Source: JBBIPA01 sp963775935
GTDB taxonomy: Bacteria; Chloroflexota; Dehalococcoidia; GIF9; UBA5629
Assembly: GCA_963775935.1 (NCBI GenBank)
Contig: CAVZKR010000005.1
Location: 124,001-188,000 of the forward strand
DNA length: 64,000 bases
Direction: 5' to 3'
Shown here: piece after piece, positions 35,787-46,004 of the stretch
How positions within the stretch are numbered: position 1 is the first letter of the stretch
Layout of the letters: each line of letters opens with the position of its first letter
Program-made: the position numbers and the translations under genes
Notes under the pieces: model-generated
The model's input: only the letters and a program-made list of their open reading frames with translations
Told to the model about the DNA's origin: nothing
The model's database searches: none

Positions 35787-38450
35787 TTAGTCCATACCTC
35801 CTTCAACCCAGGCATTGAACCGTAGTCCAGAAGCCGGGTCATATTCTCTTTCGAATGCTTCAGGATATTGTTCTTTCCATTTTTCCATTTGAGCCATAGT
35901 TACCTTTTCAACCTCCACCAAATAGCCGGTTGTGGCCTGGCCGACACAATTCTTGGAAATGATTCCATCCGGAGAAATCAGGTTGATGGCGCCTCCACGA
36001 TCAATCTTTCCGGGAAGTATCGAATCACCCCTTGATCCGTGGTCCACATATACAGCACCGGGCATGATTCTCTCCCAGACAAGAGCCCCGCAAAGGACAG
36101 AGCCTCGCTCGTTATACGCTTTTACTATATCTCCGTTTTTTATACCCCTTTTAGCTGCATCCGTAGGATGTATCCAGAGAGGTTCATACATGTATCCATC
36201 CCACCCTTTGACCTTACACGTTGGGATTTCCCTTAACCATGAAATATCATCGCATTGGGCATGTACTCTCCATCGTCCGTGGTTGGAAATAGCGAGCAAA
36301 GGGTATTTCGCAGCACGCTCACTCGAAATTCGCTCGTCATGCATTTCACTTTTTTCGATCCACTTCGGTACGGGAGGCCTTTCTTCATCATGCGGGAAGT
36401 GTTTTGCTAATCTCTCGGAATAAAACTCTATCTTGCCGCTTGGCGTTGAGAGAGGGTTACCTTTCGGATCCTTGTAGAACGCTATTAGACCAGCCTGATC
36501 TTTTTGCCAGTTTGCTCTTGAAGGAACAACATAATATCCCTTTTTGTTAATTTCCTCCCATGTTATCTTATCCTGCACTCCCGACCTCTCGAATCCCTGT
36601 CTTATCCATTGTTTTACTGTCTTACCCTGGGTTATCGCTTCAAGCAATCCCAACTTTTTGGCAATTTCACAGACAACTTCGTAGTCGCTTTTCGATTCCC
36701 CTATGGGTTCAATACATTTCGGCTCAGGGAAAATGAGAGCATACTGCAAACTGCCGACATCTATCCCTATGTCCTCTTCTTCAAATTTGGTATTTACCGG
36801 CAGAATTATATCGGCGAATAAAGTATCGTTCTCAAGCCATGGATGCTGGACTACAAAGCATTCTATCTTCGGGTTTCTCATGGCATCTATCGTCTCATTG
36901 CCGCAGTTCCAGCAGGTTGTGCGACATGGAGTATCAGACCAGATCATGTGTATCTCAGAGCCACCTTCTTCTTTTGGTATTGGATATGTATATTTCACGA
37001 ACTGGTCTTCAGTCGGTGCTGCAATGGCGCCAGTGCCCATGTAACTGACAGGTGGATGAGAGATACCTTTATGTATGAGAGTCTTTGGTATATGTTGTTT
37101 GGGAATTTTAGACGGTTCTGTTATTGTTGGGATTTGCATACCCAGCGGGCGTGCCGATAAAACGCTCGGAATAACTGAAGCTGTAGAAGAAAGGGGGTCG
37201 AAAATAGGAGGAATCACCGTGAATTGGTGAATCCCCGGTTTACCCAAACCTTGCATAGCCAGGTTGCAAACTTCCAGACGGGCTGGTTCATGGGAATACG
37301 GCCCTCTTATGTAGCCGCCTCCACAGAAATGGGCTACCGAAGTTTTTTTAGACGCCCACTGCCTGGCGAGCGCTTTAATTGTCCATACGGGGACACCGCA
37401 CTTCGGAGAAGCCCATTCAGGTGTCTTGGGAATCCCATCTTCTTTACCCAGAACATAGTCTTTATATTTATCGAAGCCGACTGTGTGAGTGGTGATGTAG
37501 TCCTTATCGTACGTTTCTTCAGTAATCCAGGTGTAGGCTACAGCCAGATGTAATGCGGCGTCGGTGTTCGGCAACACTGGAACCCACTTATCAGCGTGTA
37601 CCGCAGCTCCATAGTTCAGGTCCGGGCATACATATACGCATTTTACTCCGACCTCACGGAACCAGTAGCTATACCGACTGGCCGCCTGTCCTGATCTGTA
37701 CCACGGTGTAGTTTCCGGGTCGCATCCCCAGTAGAGAAGCATATCAGTGTTCTCGGCAACATCTGAGTAGACATTGCCCTGCGGAGTCATCAAACCAAGC
37801 GTATCCATTCCCCAGGCATGTTTTGCTCCCCAGTACCATCCTTCCCAGCTATCAGGATTTCGAACCTGAAGGGTATATCCCCCCATCTTACTGAGAAGTA
37901 ATGTTTGGTAGCCATGCGCACAATGAACTGCTTTTGTTTCCCCATGTCCATCTGCCTGGGCGAGGATCGCAAAAGGTCCATATTTCTTTTGAACCCTCTT
38001 TATCTCATTTGCCACTATATCAGTGGCTTCATCCCAGGAAATCCTCTTGAATTTGCTCTTACCCCTGTTTTGCGTATTCCTTTCACCTTTCGGATCCCAA
38101 TCGACTCTCTTTAGGGGATATTTAATTCTGTTAGGCGAATAAACACGTTTCTTATAAGCGAGGCTAAGAGGAGGCAATAAGGTCTTCATCAGCGGTTTGA
38201 AGACTTTCCCTTGCACCTCCATTTTCCATGGTTTGAATTCCTCGGGCCGATATTTCCAGTCATAGTGCAGTGGCCTGACCCTAATTATCTTGCCATTCAT
38301 GACATCGATCGCGGAAGCATTGAAATGAGTATCGCCATGCCAGTCAATGGATTTTATGGATGTCTTACCAAGTTTAGACGTCGGCTGTATTGTTTCTCGT
38401 GAGCGTATTGTTTTACTCCGAGCTTTTAACACTTTTTTACCCTCTGGCAT
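35787..38450 (-). CDS. Transhydroxylase-type molybdopterin large subunit, copy 1 (intact)
   Basis: The 887-residue bis-MGD enzyme starts at ATG 38450 behind AAAGGAGG; a longer open frame reads out of frame into the neighbour. It lacks the N-terminal Cys motif for a [4Fe-4S] cluster, as in the pyrogallol hydroxytransferase alpha subunit, and its size matches that subunit (about 875). NPDSWEGWYWG (D200, S201) and GHGETK (H169) fit the Asp-Ser pair and His I recall from the active site of that enzyme, the Ser being the Mo ligand. The C-terminal dinucleotide-binding domain is complete. It probably transfers hydroxyl groups on polyhydroxybenzenes or a related ring. Confidence 0.78.
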   Translation of the reverse strand: MPEGKKVLKARSKTIRSRETIQPTSKLGKTSIKSIDWHGDTHFNASAIDVMNGKIIRVRPLHYDWKYRPEEFKPWKMEVQGKVFKPLMKTLLPPLSLAYKKRVYSPNRIKYPLKRVDWDPKGERNTQNRGKSKFKRISWDEATDIVANEIKRVQKKYGPFAILAQADGHGETKAVHCAHGYQTLLLSKMGGYTLQVRNPDSWEGWYWGAKHAWGMDTLGLMTPQGNVYSDVAENTDMLLYWGCDPETTPWYRSGQAASRYSYWFREVGVKCVYVCPDLNYGAAVHADKWVPVLPNTDAALHLAVAYTWITEETYDKDYITTHTVGFDKYKDYVLGKEDGIPKTPEWASPKCGVPVWTIKALARQWASKKTSVAHFCGGGYIRGPYSHEPARLEVCNLAMQGLGKPGIHQFTVIPPIFDPLSSTASVIPSVLSARPLGMQIPTITEPSKIPKQHIPKTLIHKGISHPPVSYMGTGAIAAPTEDQFVKYTYPIPKEEGGSEIHMIWSDTPCRTTCWNCGNETIDAMRNPKIECFVVQHPWLENDTLFADIILPVNTKFEEEDIGIDVGSLQYALIFPEPKCIEPIGESKSDYEVVCEIAKKLGLLEAITQGKTVKQWIRQGFERSGVQDKITWEEINKKGYYVVPSRANWQKDQAGLIAFYKDPKGNPLSTPSGKIEFYSERLAKHFPHDEERPPVPKWIEKSEMHDERISSERAAKYPLLAISNHGRWRVHAQCDDISWLREIPTCKVKGWDGYMYEPLWIHPTDAAKRGIKNGDIVKAYNERGSVLCGALVWERIMPGAVYVDHGSRGDSILPGKIDRGGAINLISPDGIISKNCVGQATTGYLVEVEKVTMAQMEKWKEQYPEAFEREYDPASGLRFNAWVEGGMD

Positions 38451-38484
38451 CTCAGCCTCCTTTTTTTGTAGATTACTCAATGTT

Positions 38485-41103
38485 CTATTCAACCCAAGAA
38501 TTGAAACGTAGTCCTGAAGCCGGGTCATATTCTCTTTCAAAGGCAGCCGGATATTGCTTTTTCCACTCTTCCATCTCAGCCGCGGTAACCTTTTGTACAT
38601 CAACCAGATAACCACTGGTGGCCTCACCGGCACAATTCTTGGAGATGATTCCGTCCGGAGAGATAAGGTCAATGGCACCCCCTCGGTCGAGCTTTCCAGG
38701 AATTATGGAATCAACCCTGGCTCCATGGTCCTGGTATACCACTCCAGGCATTATCCTTTCCCAGACAATAGCACCTCCGAGGACAGCGCCCCTCTCGTTA
38801 TATATCTTAACTATATCTCCATTCACAATATTTCTTTTCGTGGCATCCGATGGGTGCATCCACAGAGGCTCATACATATATCCATCCCAACCCTTGACCT
38901 TACACGTTGGGATTTCTCTGGTCCACGAAATATCATCACACTGGGCATGCACCCTCCATCTTCCATGATTCGACATCTGCAGCAGAGGATATTTCTTTGC
39001 TCTCTTGCTGGAAAGCCTTTCATCGTGCATTTCGCTTTTTTCAACCCAGTGCGGCACCGGTGGTCTCTCCTTGTCATCTGGGAAGTGCTTAGCTAATCTC
39101 TCTGAATAGAATTCCAGTTTGCCTGATGGTGTTGGCAAGGGATTCGCCACGGGGTCCTCATAGAATTTTATCAAACCAGCCGGATCTTTCTCCCAGTCTT
39201 GAGCGACCGGGAAAACAAAATACTCCTTTTCCTTAAATTGTCCCCACGTGATAAAGTTCGCTAAACCCATACTATCAAAAACAGATTTCTCCAATTCCTC
39301 GGCAGTCTTACCCTCAGTAACCTCTTCATACTTCCCCAGCTTCTTGGATACTTCGCATACTACCTCAAAGTCGCTCTTGGCCTCACCTATGGGTTGGATA
39401 GCCTGCTTTTGTAACATCACGCTTTGAAACTGCACCCCCTCCCTGATGTTAGTCACTATATCTTCTACCTCTAATGTGGTACTGACTGGCAGAATTATAT
39501 CGGCAAATAGACAATCGTTCTCCAGCCACGGGTGCTGGGCAACAACACATTCTATCTTTGGATTTCTCATGGCTTCTATTGTCTCGTTGCCACCGTTCCA
39601 GCAGGTAGTCCGACAAGGTGAATCTGTCCACATCATATGTATTTCTGTGCCACCCTCTTCTTTGGGTATAGGATAGGAATATTTTATGAATTGTTCTTCA
39701 ACTGGCGCCATGACTGCCCCACTACCCCAAAAACTAACGGGTGGATTAGGGATAGCCTTATGGAGGAGAGTTTTGGGAATAATTTGCTTTGAAGTATTTA
39801 CTGCGGTAAGCATTAGCAGGCTTTACGTATTCTCTCGCTCAATGTTTCATTAAAGAAAGAGCGCTGTTTTAACCCTTCGCTTCTGGGCATCCCTTTGTAA
39901 GTTAACTGACACTGGTGAACTCCTGGTTTGCCCAGCCCCTGCATTCCCAGCAATATACATTCCAGTCTGGCAGGTTCATGTGAGTACGCTCCCCGTATCA
40001 TAGAACCTCCAAAATAGTGGGCAATTGATGTCGTCTTGGCGGCAAACTCACGCGCCAGTGCCTTGATTGTCCATTCCGGGACACCGCACTTCTGGGAAGC
40101 CCACTCAGGTGTCTTAGGAATCCCATCTTCCTTGCCCAGAACATAGTCCTCGAACTTATCGAAGCCAACTGTATGTGTGGCTACATAGTCTTTATCATAG
40201 GTTCCTTCGGTTATCCAGACATAAGCTATGGCCAGTTGCAGCGCAGCATCCGTATTGGGTAGTATCGGGATCCATTTATCAGCATGAACCGCTGCTCCGT
40301 AGTTCAGGTCGGGGCAGATATATACCTGTTTTATCCCAGCCTCTGACCAGAAATAGCATAGCCGGCTGGCAAACTGCCCGGTAAATCCCCAGGGTGTCGT
40401 CTCTGGATCACATCCCCAGAACAGAACCATATCACAGTTCTCGGTCATATCCTTAACAATATTATCTGACGGGTTCATCATACCTACTATCCCCTCTCCC
40501 CACACATGTTTTGATCCCCAATACCAGCCCTCCCAGCTATCCGGATTCCGCATTTGTTGCGTGAACCCTCCTATCTTATCAAGAAGCAGAGTTGGACAGC
40601 CATGAGCAGCATGAATAGTCTTACACTCCCCGTGTCCATCTACCTGTGCCAAGATGCCAAAGTGGTCCATACTTTTCCTGTACCCTCTTTATCTCACTGG
40701 CTACTATGTCTGCCGCCTCATCCCACGAGATTCTCTGGAACTTACTTTTACCCCTGTTCTCGGTGTGCCTTTCACCTTTGGGGTCCCAATCAATCCTCTT
40801 TAAGGGATACTTAATCCTGTTGGGAGAATACACTCGCTTTTTATAGGCCAAGGAAAAAGGAGCAAGCGATGTTTTCCAATTTGGTTCCAGGGTTTTGCGA
40901 TTTCTTTCAAATTTCCACGGTTTGATTTCCGCTTTGTTATACTTCCAATCATAGTGCAGTGGTCTAATCCTGACTACTTTCCCATGGTTAACATCAACTG
41001 CAGCTGGATTTCCCCCTCCAAGTACACCGCCAAGGCCAAGCGACCTTACGAACGTTTTCTCTGTCGCTTTGTGAGCTTTGTTTTCATCTCTTTGGTGTGG
41101 CAC
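38485..41103 (-). pseudogene. Transhydroxylase-type large subunit, copy 2, two frameshifts
   Basis: Three pieces in different frames together give an about 870-residue homologue of copy 1: GTG 41103 (AAAGGAGG upstream) to about 40665, about 40665 to 39815, and 39813 to 38485. The first break is one extra base near 40662, where GPLWHLG should read GPFGILAQVDGHGE. The second is at 39813-39815, where TAATG joins the middle and last pieces inside a region that is continuous in copy 1. The active-site NPDSWEGWYWG survives. It is either decayed or mis-sequenced. Confidence 0.75.
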
Positions 41104-41280
41104 TTAGATTATCCTCCTTTTGGGAGTCTATAATTATTACTGATATCCGGTCTCATCATATATCACTGCCATTGCAAGCTCGAATTACTCTGGACAGACC
41201 TCGACGGCCCTTACATTGGTCAGATGACCTCTTCAGGCCGCACAGGCTGTACCATTCTCTGTCTCAATCTCCTTTGTTGC

Positions 41281-42115
41281 CTAGGAGACTTTGTCCAGCT
41301 TTATATCTCCAAGGTGCTTATACTCTATGTCTATACGCACATCATTAATGGTTTTGGGTAGATATCCTTGATGCTCTATCTTGACAGTATAAGCGCTATC
41401 CTTATCGAGATTTTCAGCCAGGAAGTTGCCTGACACGTTGGTTCTAAGCGATATAGTTGATCCTGTCTTGGTACCGGTGATGGTAACGTCAGCACCGGTA
41501 ACATCCATCAGCCTTCGGGCATCTATCAAATGCCCAGCCAAAGATACTGAGGGCAAGCCCAGGTAGTATATTCTTGGCTTGGTCTTGTATTCCGGGTGCA
41601 TCCATTTGGCGCCTCTTTTTTTTGCCTCCTCCACTACCTTCGACTCCTCACCAAAAATAGAATACACCCGAGGGACAGGCATCGATGCAGGCTGGCTCTT
41701 TACCTTCCTCCAATCTATGTTGGCATAGCGTGCATTTCTGGCAGATGTTCCTATCATCGTTGAACAATATCACCCCATAGGGGCAGGCATCTATGCAGGA
41801 CTTGCATCCGTTGCACTTTGACGGATCAATAATTACCACACCACCTTTGGTTTTATAGATGCAGTCAGGGATGGGACAGGCATTTATACACGGGGCCTTT
41901 TCGCAGTGCATGCATAGAAGCAGAATTGGATAAACCTTGACGTGTGGGTAGTTTCCCTTTTCTATCTCCGTAACTTTTATCCACGCCTCTTCTCTATCGG
42001 TCTGGGGGTAGCTGTACGGAGGATAAATATTCCCGACAAATTCGTCCTTACAGGCAACCTGGCAAGAGTAACAGATGCTGCATCGGTTGATATCGATTAT
42101 CATGGCGTATTTCAA
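41281..42115 (-). pseudogene. Transhydroxylase-type iron-sulfur small subunit, frameshifted copy
   Basis: ATG 42115 encodes the four-cluster ferredoxin part (CSICYSCQVAC, CMHCEKAPCINACP, CNGCKSCIDACP, CTLC...CIDACP). It then hits TGA at 41648 after FYFW. Dropping one base from the A5 run (plus strand 41653-41657) gives GVFYFGEESKVVEEAKK and continues to 41281 through the transthyretin-like C-domain (VTGADVTITGTKTG). Repaired length is about 277 residues, against 271 for the intact copy. The start overlaps the stop of copy 3 by ATGA. Confidence 0.75.
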
Positions 42116-44685
42116 TTCTGTCCCTCCTCCTTACATATCTCGACCATCATGTGCTCAATTCTATGCAGGTGAGCATGGCAGGACATGGGTTCGTTTGTAG
42201 TCAGGATATTGGCAGATCCGCCCCTATCAAGGCTTCCTGGCTCCCTCGCATCTTCAGGCTCCCAGAAGGAGCCATAGTACATCCTGGTGGTTCCAGGCTT
42301 TATCCTCTCGGTCACATACGCACCGGCTAAGAGCTTTCCTTTGTCATTGGAAACCCTCACTATATCTCCGTGCTTTATCCCCCGCGCCTCTGCATCCGCC
42401 GTATTGATCCAGATAGGCTCATACTCTCGTCCGCCAGAATCTCGTATCTTGTGGAGGTCACGTATCCACGTGACATTCTCCATCATGGTATGAATTCTGA
42501 ACTTCGGGTGACAAAAGAAACCCACCAGAGGATACTTCTTAGCTACACTGCTATTCCTGCCATCTTTCGGCTCACGGTACTTCGGTATAGGCCCAATCTC
42601 AGGGTTATTCTCTCCCCAGCGGTCAGCGAGTACCTTGGAATATAGTTCTATCTTACCTGATGGTGTGGCAAGGCCAGATGGTTCCTTGTAGAACCAGTTA
42701 AGGGGAGGCGTGGACTCATACTTTTCTGGCATCGGAAATACAAAGTATCCCTTCTTTTTGAAATTCTCATATGTGGTGAACTCGGGGAGTGAGGATACCT
42801 GGAACAGTTTCCGTATCCAGTCTTCCTCGGTATTACCTTCAGATAACGCTTCGTAAATGCCTAGCTTCCTGGCTAGATTGTAAAATATCTCCATGTCGGG
42901 CATGGACTGTCCTAATGGCTCTATGCATTTTTCCTGGTATATGGACATCTGATGATTACAGTTCCCAGAATATGGGATGTATAACCCTCCTGTACACGGC
43001 ATACTGATGTCATTGCGCTCAAGATCTGAGCAGGCGGGCAGTATGATATCAAAACATCTCATTAATGGCTCCATGAACAGGGTTGTAGCCACCGTCGTCT
43101 CTAAATTCGGAGACATGAATGCCTTGGCTCTCATATTTACGTTGGAGTAAGAAGCGAAGTGTCCGCCGCCACATCTGAATGACAGCTTGATCCCTGAGTA
43201 ACCTTTCATGGGATAAGAGTAATCCATCAAGGATTCCTCCTGCCAGTAACAGGCGCCGGTCGTTCCTCCTCTCCACTTCACGGGTGGGTTAAGAATACCT
43301 TCGGCAAAATCAAGAGTATGAATCTTTTGTGGGACAGGGTTTGGATACAATTTGTCCGCAGCAGGATTTATACCTGTGGCATAACCTGGCATACGTATGC
43401 TTTTATCAAAAGGCGCCCCTCCTACCTGCCCCCAAGATGTAAGATTTACCCCTGGTTTTCCCAGGCCCTGAAGGGTCTGTAAGGCGACCATCATCCTGGT
43501 AAATTCGTGACCGAACCACCCACGATTTGCGGCAGCAACATGGCAATTAATACTGACCGGTCCCGCAGCCCACTCTCTAGCTAAATTTAAAATTATCTCT
43601 GTATTTATGCCGCATATCTTCTCCGCCCACTCCGGCGTCTTTGGTATGCCGTCTTCCTTGCCCAGGAGGTAATCTCGAAGTTTTTCAAAGCCAACCGTAT
43701 GAGTCTTAACATACTCTTTATCATAGGTATCTTCGGTTATCCATGTATACATTAGAGCTGCGGCAAGGGCAGCATCAGTTCCCGGATAAACCGATATCCA
43801 TTTATCGCAGTGTGTGACTGCTGTATCGTGAAGTTCTGGAGAGATACTAACGGTCTTGATGCCAGCTTCTCTGACCCAGTGCCTCCATATCTCCGATTCA
43901 TGCCCAATATACATTCTGGTAGATTTTGTGGCGTCCAAAGCCCAGTAGACGACCATCCGGCTGTTCTGCAAGGTATCGGCAAGACTGTCTGTCCCTTCCG
44001 ATGTACCGTTAGTCCACCAGTAACCGTACATGAAGGTAGCACCTGAGGCCCAGCCAGCCCAACTACAGGTACCAGGTACATACTCCGTGAAACCTCCAAG
44101 CAGATTAAAGAACCTGGGAGCTATCGTATATTCTGTGCCCATGCCATGTATGGTTCCCCAGGTATGATGGAAGGTATCCTGATAGCATAGAGCAGAGGGA
44201 CCATACGTCTCCTTTACTCTCTTTATCTCTTGACTGACTAAATCTAGAGCTTCTTCCCAGCTTATCCTTACGAACTCAGACTTACCTCTATTATCATATC
44301 TTCCTTTGCCGCCAGGCTCCCAGCCCACCCTTTTGAGAGGATATCTCAGCCTACTGGCATCATATATCCACCTTCGGTAGCTATGCCCCACCATGTCGGT
44401 AAGGTATTTACGTGGCGGTTCGAAGACCTTACCCCGGGCTTCAATCTTATAGTGCCGGACATCATCAGGGATGGTTAATGTCTCTGTTTTTATAACCCGG
44501 CCATTTTTTACATGTATGGACGCCGCACCACCAAGGGTGCAGGCAACAAAGGACTTCTCCTTCTCAATCTCTTTAATCTCTTCTTGTTTGATGCTCCGCA
44601 TCAGGCTATCTCCAGAGGAGAAGGAGCCAAACACTTCACTCAGTACATCTATTAATTTCAAGTAGCCATTCGTTGTGACAGCCAT
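42112..44685 (-). CDS. Transhydroxylase-type molybdopterin large subunit, copy 3 (divergent)
   Basis: The 857-residue bis-MGD protein is intact but more distant from copies 1 and 2. It lacks an N-terminal [4Fe-4S] motif (SFVACTLGGAASIHVKNGR). At the Mo-ligand position it reads GTCSWAGWASGA: Ser208 is kept but the preceding Asp of the other copies is Cys207. The nearby His is in FHHTWG (173/174). The middle (MRAKAFMSPNLETTVATT) and C-terminal MGD domain are complete. The active-site change suggests a different substrate. It is translationally coupled to the 189-residue gene by TAATG and to its small subunit by ATGA. Confidence 0.76.
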   Translation of the reverse strand: MAVTTNGYLKLIDVLSEVFGSFSSGDSLMRSIKQEEIKEIEKEKSFVACTLGGAASIHVKNGRVIKTETLTIPDDVRHYKIEARGKVFEPPRKYLTDMVGHSYRRWIYDASRLRYPLKRVGWEPGGKGRYDNRGKSEFVRISWEEALDLVSQEIKRVKETYGPSALCYQDTFHHTWGTIHGMGTEYTIAPRFFNLLGGFTEYVPGTCSWAGWASGATFMYGYWWTNGTSEGTDSLADTLQNSRMVVYWALDATKSTRMYIGHESEIWRHWVREAGIKTVSISPELHDTAVTHCDKWISVYPGTDAALAAALMYTWITEDTYDKEYVKTHTVGFEKLRDYLLGKEDGIPKTPEWAEKICGINTEIILNLAREWAAGPVSINCHVAAANRGWFGHEFTRMMVALQTLQGLGKPGVNLTSWGQVGGAPFDKSIRMPGYATGINPAADKLYPNPVPQKIHTLDFAEGILNPPVKWRGGTTGACYWQEESLMDYSYPMKGYSGIKLSFRCGGGHFASYSNVNMRAKAFMSPNLETTVATTLFMEPLMRCFDIILPACSDLERNDISMPCTGGLYIPYSGNCNHQMSIYQEKCIEPLGQSMPDMEIFYNLARKLGIYEALSEGNTEEDWIRKLFQVSSLPEFTTYENFKKKGYFVFPMPEKYESTPPLNWFYKEPSGLATPSGKIELYSKVLADRWGENNPEIGPIPKYREPKDGRNSSVAKKYPLVGFFCHPKFRIHTMMENVTWIRDLHKIRDSGGREYEPIWINTADAEARGIKHGDIVRVSNDKGKLLAGAYVTERIKPGTTRMYYGSFWEPEDAREPGSLDRGGSANILTTNEPMSCHAHLHRIEHMMVEICKEEGQN

Positions 44686-45254
44686 TATTTCCCTCCCAGA
44701 AGAGATACCAGATCTCGATAATGTCTTTCACCGCCGCTGACGGCGATTTTGCACTTCTTATCTTCGACCAGCCATCGAAGAATTTCAAGTACATCTTTTG
44801 CTTTCTCGGCGCACCCTTCTCCCCTTGATACCCAGAGCGAGTCATGTACGTAGGTGATCTCATTCTTGGTCAGGTCGATGGTGACACCTCGGGCATAATC
44901 TCGGCTGCGAATATTGACCACACATCGGTCAAAGCTGACTATTTTTTTTAGGCTCAACTTTGGCAAGGAGCGGCCAAAGTCGAAGGCAAGTTTGTAGGCA
45001 TAACCACCACGCGGAGCCTCATATGTCTGCCAGGTATACGGTGCTGAGGCTATATCCAACTCCATTATTACCCTGCAATGACAATCTATGAATAAAAATG
45101 ACCAGCCTTTCTTATCAAGCTCATCAAAAAAGGCTTTAATCTGAGGGAGATGGGTGCATAGCTCGTCAAAGGTTACGAACCTTTCGGTCTCAACATCCAG
45201 CTTACCCACCATCGATCCCGCACGGGGAGGAACTATAGGAACAACACCAGCCAT
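44685..45254 (-). CDS. Uncharacterised 189-residue protein coupled to the molybdoenzyme
   Basis: I do not recognise this family. The protein starts MAGVVPIVPPRAG, has no signal or membrane segment, few cysteines (CHCRV near 58-60, C near 110, 147 and 167) and a mixed alpha/beta composition; the end reads KIAVSGGERHYRDLVSLLGG. SD TAGGAGGG precedes the ATG. The stop shares one base with the ATG of large-subunit copy 3 (TAATG), and TorD lies 12 bp upstream. An assembly or accessory role for the transhydroxylase-type enzyme is inferred only from this position. Confidence 0.6.
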   Translation of the reverse strand: MAGVVPIVPPRAGSMVGKLDVETERFVTFDELCTHLPQIKAFFDELDKKGWSFLFIDCHCRVIMELDIASAPYTWQTYEAPRGGYAYKLAFDFGRSLPKLSLKKIVSFDRCVVNIRSRDYARGVTIDLTKNEITYVHDSLWVSRGEGCAEKAKDVLEILRWLVEDKKCKIAVSGGERHYRDLVSLLGGK

Positions 45255-45266
45255 GAGATTGCCCTC

Positions 45267-45950
45267 CTATCCTTTCAGTTGATTGAGAATATCGTCGGTA
45301 GCAGAGAGATTCATCTCTATAAATTCTTTGGTCAGAGCGGCGATGCCTTTATAAAACGGAGTTCGGGCGTTGTTTAAGATATCCCTGACCAGCCCGGGCA
45401 CCCATTTTGCCAGGTGCATTTCGAGGAAGTCTTTTTGAGCTCGAATGCACCTTTTCGCCTCTTTGTTGTCTCCACTGTTTAGGGCATCTTTGGCTTTATT
45501 ACATAAAAATGCCATGAAGCTGAGCTCGGTGGCAATGTGGTCTTCGGGCTCAGTGAACTCCTTTTTAGCACTTATTTCAAAGCTCCAGTAAGTCTTGAGT
45601 ACCTCATCTCTTTGGTGTTGCATCATGACGCCCTCCCGGTAGGTCGATTCTGAGGGGTGAGGCGGGACTTTGTTTATGCTGAGGAACAGCCTGGCATAGT
45701 CGGCGGCGAGCGTGGTCTCAAGGGCATCTATGTCTTGCTGAGGAATGGAATCGGTAAACTCGATAAGCTCCTTAACCGCTTTTCTGGATTCTGAATTGGA
45801 GAGTGTCTCAATAGCAGCCAGCAGCGGCTTCATCTTTTTCGGCATTTCATTAATGGGCTTTTTAGGAAGCTCCTTCTCGTAAATTCCTTGCAGAAAGGTA
45901 TAAATGGTTTGCTGTTTTTGCATTACGTCGGAAAAAGTATTAGTTTTCAT
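45267..45950 (-). CDS. TorD/DmsD-family molybdoenzyme chaperone
   Basis: The 227-residue, all-helical protein has the family core LAADYARLFLS, PPHPSESTYREG and EPEDHIATELSFMAFL, the E-x-x-D-H motif that defines TorD-like chaperones. These bind the apo-molybdoenzyme and help insert the cofactor. Placed first in the operon, it is the likely dedicated chaperone for the large subunits that follow. The start ATG 45950 has no strong SD. The IS relic and MarR gene lie upstream on the same strand. Confidence 0.85.
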   Translation of the reverse strand: MKTNTFSDVMQKQQTIYTFLQGIYEKELPKKPINEMPKKMKPLLAAIETLSNSESRKAVKELIEFTDSIPQQDIDALETTLAADYARLFLSINKVPPHPSESTYREGVMMQHQRDEVLKTYWSFEISAKKEFTEPEDHIATELSFMAFLCNKAKDALNSGDNKEAKRCIRAQKDFLEMHLAKWVPGLVRDILNNARTPFYKGIAALTKEFIEMNLSATDDILNQLKG

Positions 45951-46004
45951 ATCAGCTAGACCTATCCCAAGATACTTATTCTCTCATCGATAGAAGGCCT
46001 ATTC

